Origin: Acetomicrobium hydrogeniformans
GTDB taxonomy: Bacteria > Synergistota > Synergistia > Synergistales > JAFGMB01
Reading direction: 5' to 3'
Assembly: GCA_016841745.1 (NCBI GenBank)
Contig: JAENYO010000001.1
Coordinates: 56,799 to 120,798 of the forward strand
Length of the DNA: 64,000 bases
Shown: one piece after another, positions 58,515-64,000 of the stretch
How the letters are laid out: the number at the start of each line of letters is the position of its first letter
How positions within the stretch are numbered: the first letter of the stretch is position 1
Program-made: the position numbers and the translations under genes
The notes under the pieces: model-generated
The model's database searches: none
Told to the model about the DNA's origin: nothing
The model's input: only the letters and a program-made list of their open reading frames with translations

Positions 58515-59618
58515 CTACCCCCACTGTTTGCAGCAGACACAACTAAGCCCGCTCCTGATCTTTTCGCCTACTTCTCCTGCCCTGAGATTCTCTAGGCGCT
58601 GGTGATACTCCGCAGATCGATCATAGAAGGTTTCCTGAGATACATGATTCAGCGAAGCTACTGCACTCAGACCTGCTATGCGACCCTCGACCATGGCAGC
58701 AGAGGCTTCTTCAATCCCGGCTGCGTCTCCAGCTACCCAGATGTCTGGATGGGAAGTACGCATCATGGGATCCCTTCGTGCAACGTATCCACAAAGTTGA
58801 GGTACAAACTTCATTTCACATCCTGCCGACCAGAGCAGTTCACATGTGGGGGTAAGTCCCACGGCAAGACAGATGGTGTCACATTCGACTTCCATGGGAT
58901 CACCCACAGGCTGGAAACAGTTATTAACCTCCTGTATTACAGCCCCCTCAACAACATTATTTCCAAGGGCCTCCTTGATTGTGTGCTGCAGATAGATGGG
59001 TACCCCCAGACGGCGGATCTTGGCTGCATGAACCCAGTAACCTCCTATTTTGGGCATAGCTTCAACAATCCCGGCGATCTTGATACCGGCCTGCATAAGT
59101 TGATAGCTCACTATAAGACCGATATTTCCTGCTCCGATCATGAGCACTTTCTCTCCTGGGACTATGCCGTAAACGTTCATAAGTGTCTGAATCGCTCCTG
59201 CTCCATATACACCTGGCATATCATTATTCACAAAAGGGATAAGGCGTTCCTGGGCTCCAGTAGCGAAAACAAGTTTCTGAGGCTTAATCCGGCCGTACTT
59301 CTCCTCACCCACCATGTAGCTAACGACGCCGTCCTCTTTGTAATACCCCGTAGCTGTAGTATTAGTGAAGACCTTCAGTTTACCCAGGGTCTTATACTTT
59401 TCAATTTCATCAAACAGGAAATTAGCGATCTCAAATCCGCGAGTACCAGCATATTCTGCTTTGGAACCGAAGAACTTATGGGTCTGCTTTATAAGTTGGC
59501 CGCCAAGCTTCAGGTCGCTGTCCAGAACGGTAACATCTGCACCAAGCGAAGCTGCTTCAAGAGCCGCAGAAAGTCCAGCAGGTCCACCTCCGATAACAAG
59601 TATCTCTGTAGTCTGCAT
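58515..59618 (-). CDS. FAD/NAD(P)-dependent oxidoreductase subunit, module 1
   Basis: ILVIGGGPAGLSAALEAASLGADVTVLDSD, GAGNIGLIVSYQLMQAG, VAGDAAGIEEASAAMVEGRIAG. Confidence 0.92.
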   Translation of the reverse strand: MQTTEILVIGGGPAGLSAALEAASLGADVTVLDSDLKLGGQLIKQTHKFFGSKAEYAGTRGFEIANFLFDEIEKYKTLGKLKVFTNTTATGYYKEDGVVSYMVGEEKYGRIKPQKLVFATGAQERLIPFVNNDMPGVYGAGAIQTLMNVYGIVPGEKVLMIGAGNIGLIVSYQLMQAGIKIAGIVEAMPKIGGYWVHAAKIRRLGVPIYLQHTIKEALGNNVVEGAVIQEVNNCFQPVGDPMEVECDTICLAVGLTPTCELLWSAGCEMKFVPQLCGYVARRDPMMRTSHPDIWVAGDAAGIEEASAAMVEGRIAGLSAVASLNHVSQETFYDRSAEYHQRLENLRAGEVGEKIRSGLSCVCCKQWG

Positions 59619-59620
59619 GG

Positions 59621-59962
59621 TTAACGCTCCTCTCCTTCCTCTGACTTCAGGACTCCTCTGCCCTTCTGGGTTTCAACCTTCATTCCGGCCTTGAGGGGCG
59701 TTACACATGTACGCACGTTAGGAACGCCATCAACGATCATGAAACAGGATGAACACTTCCCTATGGCGCAGAAGAAGCCCCGAGGACGTTCTGTTTTAGG
59801 TGTGATTCGATAGACCTGGATGCCATTAGCGTGAAGGGCTGCAGCGATAGGATCGTCTTCAAATCCTTTCATCTCCTTGTTATCAAAGGTGAAAGTTACC
59901 ATTTTTTTCTCTTCATGACCAAAATCCAGGATAGGATGATCTTTGATGAGTTTAATAGACAT
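59621..59962 (-). CDS. [2Fe-2S] ferredoxin-like subunit, module 1
   Basis: GFFCAIGKCSSCFMIVDGVPNVRTCVTPL; resembles the N-terminal 2Fe-2S domain of multisubunit proline/sarcosine dehydrogenases. Confidence 0.88.
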   Translation of the reverse strand: MSIKLIKDHPILDFGHEEKKMVTFTFDNKEMKGFEDDPIAAALHANGIQVYRITPKTERPRGFFCAIGKCSSCFMIVDGVPNVRTCVTPLKAGMKVETQKGRGVLKSEEGEER

Positions 59963-59974
59963 TATGTACGCCTC

Positions 59975-61120
59975 CTATATGCAAGCGGGTTCGAAGAAAA
60001 GGTCCCCTTCTTCGAAGCGACTGTACCTGAACATGGAAACGTCGATAAAAGGTTTTTCACCATTCACGATCTCTGCCATGATCCGTCCGACCGAGGGAGC
60101 AAACTGAAGGCCATGACCGCTCCACCCACAATCAATATAGAAACCTTCTACAGGAGTTGCTCCGACAATAGCCTGGAAATCTGGTGTATTTCCATAAGGA
60201 CCTGTCCACTGCCGGACAACCCGGATGTGTTCCAATATAGGCATCTTCGGAAGGATACGTTCTGTAGCAGCTTCCAGATAATCCCAGCTTGCATAGAAAG
60301 AGGTATCTTTTACCTCTTCTTTACCCACACCGAGCATGAAAGTTCCGTTAGGGCACTGCTTCCAGTAACTACCATCATCCAGACAGAGCGTCATGGGGTG
60401 TTTCATCCGTTCCACCGGTTCGGTAATAAGGATCTGATGCCGTTCAGGAATGACCGGAATATCCAGGTCAACCCACCTTCCGATATTCTGAGTCCAGGCT
60501 CCAGCGCAGCATACAACAGCATCCGCCTCCCAGTCGCCCTTGTTCGTATGAATTCCAGCTACTTGGCCACCCTTGCTAATAAGTCCCGTGACCGTAATCT
60601 TTTTGTTAATCTCAACCCCAAGGGCTTTTGCAGCATCAGCATATGCAAAACAGAGGGTATGGGGGTTAATATGCCCATCCTCCTGGTTAAAACTTGCGCC
60701 AAGCATCCCTTCTGTATTTAGAAAGGGAGCGACCTCTTGAATTCCTTTTACAGTAAGAACCTTTGAACCAGTTGTGCCAAGTTCATTCTGTAACTTCACG
60801 TTTTTCTCAAGTTGAGCTAGCTGAGATTCAGAATAGGCAATCCAGAGATATCCAGCTGGGTCATATTCCAGGTCTCCAGGATAATGGAGATCCTCTCCCA
60901 ACGATTTAAGGCATTTCATATTGTACTGAGCAAGTCGAATATTCACCTCAGTACCGAACTGATATCTTAAACCGGCTGCGCTTCTACCGCTTGATCCAGA
61001 AGAAATATAATCTCGCTCGAACAAAGCCGTCTTGAACCCTTTTTTCGCCAGATGATAGGCAGTAGAACATCCATGGACGCCACCACCTATGACAGCTACG
61101 TCCACACGTTTGCTCACCAT
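59975..61120 (-). CDS. DAO-family FAD amino-acid dehydrogenase catalytic subunit, module 1
   Basis: DVAVIGGGVHGCSTAYHLAKKGFKTALFERD, SSGRSAAGLRYQFGTE, CGWSGHGLQFAPSVG. Confidence 0.92.
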   Translation of the reverse strand: MVSKRVDVAVIGGGVHGCSTAYHLAKKGFKTALFERDYISSGSSGRSAAGLRYQFGTEVNIRLAQYNMKCLKSLGEDLHYPGDLEYDPAGYLWIAYSESQLAQLEKNVKLQNELGTTGSKVLTVKGIQEVAPFLNTEGMLGASFNQEDGHINPHTLCFAYADAAKALGVEINKKITVTGLISKGGQVAGIHTNKGDWEADAVVCCAGAWTQNIGRWVDLDIPVIPERHQILITEPVERMKHPMTLCLDDGSYWKQCPNGTFMLGVGKEEVKDTSFYASWDYLEAATERILPKMPILEHIRVVRQWTGPYGNTPDFQAIVGATPVEGFYIDCGWSGHGLQFAPSVGRIMAEIVNGEKPFIDVSMFRYSRFEEGDLFFEPACI

Positions 61121-61396
61121 GCATACGCCTCCTTTCAGAGGTTATGTTAAATATTTGTGAAAGATAGATGAATTACGCGATTTCCAAAAGGTTAAATAAT
61201 AGAAGCTGGCGGACGCTTACGACATCCCTTCGGGAGAGGGCATGTCCAAAGCCATATGGGAATGTAAGATTCAGAAAATGCACCAGAACACAACAGGGGC
61301 AACCATCCGCTAGGAATAAGCTGAAAGGGCTGAATTATATCAATAGACAATGTCATATGCCTCCCCCCCCTGTGGCAATGATTCTGTCGATTTTCG
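61121..61396 (-). promoter_or_regulatory. Candidate structured 5' leader of module 1 (promoter listed separately)
   Basis: About 276 nt between predicted promoter and start codon; 10-bp long-range helix CTAGCGGATG/CGTCCGCCAG (one mismatch) enclosing hairpin GACATgCCCT...AGGGATGTC. Confidence 0.4.
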
Positions 61397-61402
61397 TCGT
61401 CT

Positions 61403-61431
61403 ATAATGTCCTAAATATTAGTAGTTGTCAA
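61403..61431 (-). promoter_or_regulatory. Sigma70-type promoter for dehydrogenase module 1
   Basis: Minus strand TTGACA (61426-61431), 17-bp spacer, CATTAT (61403-61408). Confidence 0.65.
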
Positions 61432-61529
61432 ACGATGACCACAATTTCTATTAATGAGATTTTTTAGGCAGAATAGCACTGTGAACTTGAGACTATTTGT
61501 CTATAAAAAGTCACAACCTTTGTTGATAT

Positions 61530-61718
61530 GTGATTTTAACAATGAAAAAACAAGGATCAGAAATATCAGAATACGCGAAACAGGTTACTTCGTATGGTGG
61601 AACAATCTATTTATTAATCTTAGAGACTTACAGCCAGAAAATATTTGCTGAAGCTTATGGTAGAGTTAATAAACTGAAGGCAACCCTTAGTAATAATTCA
61701 TACGTTACCCTTTTATAA
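61530..61718 (+). pseudogene. Possible decayed rve/IS481-type integrase fragment
   Basis: 62-aa ORF with QVTSYGGTIYLLILETYSQKIFAEAYGRVNKLKATLSNN, resembling the integrase pattern ..YL..viDtYSr.aFa..Y..K; no flanking ends or remaining catalytic residues. Confidence 0.25.
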
Positions 61719-61773
61719 ACTGTTTTTCATAACCCTGTTCTCCCTCATGGGAAGATACAATGATTTAAAACCG

Positions 61774-61818
61774 CATAAAAGAAGATCTCTCACTACCAGG
61801 GAAAGATCTTCTTTTATG
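61774..61818 (-). terminator. Hairpin terminator of dehydrogenase module 2
   Basis: CATAAAAGAAGATCT / AGATCTTCTTTTATG, 15-bp perfect stem, followed by GCGGTTTT on the minus strand. Confidence 0.65.
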
Positions 61819-61994
61819 AAGACTCACTCTATATCAGATAACGTCAGAAAATACAGGAAATTATCTTATCCTGAAACATTTTGCATAAATCTGTAAGTCA
61901 TTCCCTGTAAACAGTTTGCTCTTAAACAGTGGAACAATTGTTAATCCTTACGAATTCCTGTAAAGCTTGAAAATCAGATCAGTTCAAGATTTAC

Positions 61995-63143
61995 TTATAC
62001 CACCGCAGGTTCTATAATGAGTTTTCCCTCGGCAAAACGACGGTAATGAAGCATATCTATTGGCATGTCGGTGTTGCCTCTCACTATGAGTTGAGCTATC
62101 AGTTCGCCCGTAACAGGAGCAAACATGAAACCATGGCCAGAGAAAGCTCCGGTCATGTAGAAGCCCTTAACATGCTCAGCTTCACCCATTATTGGCTGGC
62201 AGTCAAGACTCATGTTATACAGGCCGGCCCATTGCCTTACCACTCTGATGTCCCTGGTTCTTGGAAGAAGCTTGGTAAACACACTGGCCATATGTTCAAG
62301 GAAAGAAAAATTGCTCCTCAGATCATATTCGATAGGATGTCCTACTGGACTGCAACCCCCGACAATGGTTCCATCGGGTCTCTGCTGCAAGTAATAGTTA
62401 CCACTGAAGCTCATCAGCATTGGAGGACAAACACCAAGTTCTACTGGTTCGGTTACAAGAATATCGTGGTTCTCGGAATGGACAGGTAATTCAAGGTCTA
62501 TCATTTCAGCTATGTCATGAAAAAAACCGCCTGCAGCATTAAGCACCACTGGTGTGTCTATTTCTCCTTTGTCTGTCACTACAGTTTTAACCGCACCATT
62601 TTCGACCTTGATATCTATAACTTCTGTAAATTTGAGAAACTCGACTCCGAGCCTTTTAGCACTTTCCATAAAGGCAAAAGTTGTGAAAAAAGGATCAGCA
62701 TGACCATCTCTTTGGTAGAATGTAAAACCCAAAGCATCATCGGCGGATAGGCCCGGACATATCTCGTAGGCTTCATCCTTCGAAACAACGCGAGAATCAA
62801 TGCCAAGGCTGTTCTGAAGCTTGATGTTTTCCTTGAGTTGGTCAAATTCGCTATCCTTGTATGCCACCATTAGATATCCACTCTGATCGAGACCTACGTT
62901 CATTTCCAATTCTTCTTCAAGGTTTTCGAAGCGTTCAAGACAGGCTTTTCCAAAACGGCAGTTCATCTCGGTGCCCCACTGGGCCCTTATCCCTGCTCCA
63001 CACCTTCCGCTGGAACCTGAACATATGGTACCCTTTTCTACCACTATTATGTTTTTTACACCCATTTTGGCAAGATGGTACGCCGAAGAACAGCCCTGTA
63101 CTCCTCCACCAATTACAACAATATCTGCAGTTTTCCAGGCCAT
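61995..63143 (-). CDS. DAO-family FAD amino-acid dehydrogenase catalytic subunit, module 2
   Basis: DIVVIGGGVQGCSSAYHLAKMGVKNIIVVEKG, SGSSGRCGAGIRAQWGTE, GAFSGHGFMFAPVTGE. Confidence 0.92.
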   Translation of the reverse strand: MAWKTADIVVIGGGVQGCSSAYHLAKMGVKNIIVVEKGTICSGSSGRCGAGIRAQWGTEMNCRFGKACLERFENLEEELEMNVGLDQSGYLMVAYKDSEFDQLKENIKLQNSLGIDSRVVSKDEAYEICPGLSADDALGFTFYQRDGHADPFFTTFAFMESAKRLGVEFLKFTEVIDIKVENGAVKTVVTDKGEIDTPVVLNAAGGFFHDIAEMIDLELPVHSENHDILVTEPVELGVCPPMLMSFSGNYYLQQRPDGTIVGGCSPVGHPIEYDLRSNFSFLEHMASVFTKLLPRTRDIRVVRQWAGLYNMSLDCQPIMGEAEHVKGFYMTGAFSGHGFMFAPVTGELIAQLIVRGNTDMPIDMLHYRRFAEGKLIIEPAVV

Positions 63144-63478
63144 TAGTGACTCACCACCTTTCCTTTCCAGGGATCTTCTTTATTCGCTTCCGTAAGCATC
63201 CCAAGTTTAACTGGTTTCACAGGTGGTCTGTAAGTACCAGTTCCGATCTCTTCCAGGGTCTTACCAGTCATCCTGGCAATCTCTTTCATAACGATATCTC
63301 TGCAACCTCTACCCTGGCAAGGGCCCATGCCTACTCCGGTAAGCCGTTTTAACTCATCAAAAGTATCATATCCTCGTGAAATCCATTTCCTGATCTCCTT
63401 CAGGGTAACTTCTTTACAGCGGCAGACAACGATGTCTCCTTCTTCATATTGTCTCTTCTCCGAGCATATTCCAGCCAT
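63143..63478 (-). CDS. BFD-like [2Fe-2S]-binding small subunit, module 2
   Basis: DIVVCRCKEVTLKEIRKWISRGYDTFDELKRLTGVGMGPCQGRGCRDIV. Confidence 0.9.
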   Translation of the reverse strand: MAGICSEKRQYEEGDIVVCRCKEVTLKEIRKWISRGYDTFDELKRLTGVGMGPCQGRGCRDIVMKEIARMTGKTLEEIGTGTYRPPVKPVKLGMLTEANKEDPWKGKVVSH

Positions 63479-63480
63479 AA

Positions 63481-63990
63481 TTATTTCACCACCCTGACAG
63501 CTCTGATTTCATTAACCAGATCATTAGGCACTACTACGTGAACAACCAGGGTACAATCCTTTCTTGGTTCATTGATGTCTACTACTTTCCCTTGTGCCAC
63601 GACCTCTCCGATCCGGTTCAAGCAATTAACCTGTTCCCCTATTTCCGGTCTTGGCAGCATCTCGTAGGGCAACTTCATCAACGCTTCTTCTTCAGAACCG
63701 TAGGTAAGATCCACAACGAAACATGCAAGCCCGGGGCAAGTCGCAACACACAGCGAACAGCCTATACATTTTGTGTAGTCGATACGTGGAACATCAATGA
63801 TCTTATTGAAGGGAAGAACTGCTCCTGTAGGACAACTTGAGTAACAGGGATTGCACGGTATTTGCTGGGGACACTCTATAATAACCAGTCCATTTTTCTT
63901 CTTGTTCCAGAGTTCTGTGGGAGGTAACTCTGCTCCTGGCCGACTTTGGGTCAGAACTCCACTGTTGAATAGTTTTTCATCTTTAGTCAT
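63481..63990 (-). CDS. 4Fe-4S electron transfer subunit, module 2
   Basis: CPQQIPCNPCYSSCPTGAV and CIGCSLCVATCPGLACFV; close paralog of 57987..58508. Confidence 0.88.
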   Translation of the reverse strand: MTKDEKLFNSGVLTQSRPGAELPPTELWNKKKNGLVIIECPQQIPCNPCYSSCPTGAVLPFNKIIDVPRIDYTKCIGCSLCVATCPGLACFVVDLTYGSEEEALMKLPYEMLPRPEIGEQVNCLNRIGEVVAQGKVVDINEPRKDCTLVVHVVVPNDLVNEIRAVRVVK

Positions 63991-64000
63991 GTTAATCCAC

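Noticed and set aside
58602-59624. 340-aa plus-strand ORF antisense to the FAD/NAD oxidoreductase subunit
   Set aside because: Long, but exactly opposite a strongly motif-supported gene; composition is low-likelihood (His/Cys/Ser rich) with no domain.
59831-60721. 296-aa plus-strand ORF antisense to the DAO subunit
   Set aside because: Antisense shadow of a clear FAD-dependent gene; no motif.
61168-61467. 99-aa plus-strand ORF over the module-1 leader
   Set aside because: Arg/Gln-rich translation with no domain; structure and promoter on the minus strand explain the region better.

Overview
The window is a dense bacterial chromosome segment, mostly read on the minus strand. The gene content (V-type ATPase, anaerobic 2-oxoacid:ferredoxin oxidoreductase, AOR, citrate lyase, multisubunit amino-acid dehydrogenases) suggests a strictly anaerobic amino-acid fermenter, perhaps Synergistota; this placement is inference only. 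Contents in order: (1) molybdenum/tungsten cofactor genes, with an edge-truncated moaA missing from the ORF track, a MoeA-PBP fusion and a second MoeA. (2) A near-complete dcw division/cell-wall cluster, mraZ to ftsZ, with a four-box MraZ operator. (3) rnpB (RNase P RNA). (4) A nine-gene V-type ATPase operon whose K subunit carries Na+-binding residues. (5) tRNA-Gly(CCC), an RNA uracil methyltransferase, korDABC-type 2-oxoacid oxidoreductase, tsaB/tsaE/nnr/acpS and tRNA-Val(GAC). (6) L-lysine 6-aminotransferase and an NhaC antiporter. (7) An 11-gene apparent operon, iclR-citDEF-citG-HD-leuC/D-leuC/D-icd-like, diverging from a ferredoxin-AOR pair. (8) An orphan amino-acid ABC binding protein and two paralogous, differently ordered multisubunit FAD/Fe-S amino-acid dehydrogenase modules. 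The most interesting candidates are the citrate-lyase/double-aconitase-family operon with a divergent second LeuC, a structured leader behind a strong promoter upstream of the first dehydrogenase module, and the two permuted dehydrogenase modules. No CRISPR array or intact mobile element was seen. No database search was possible; family assignments come from reading motifs.
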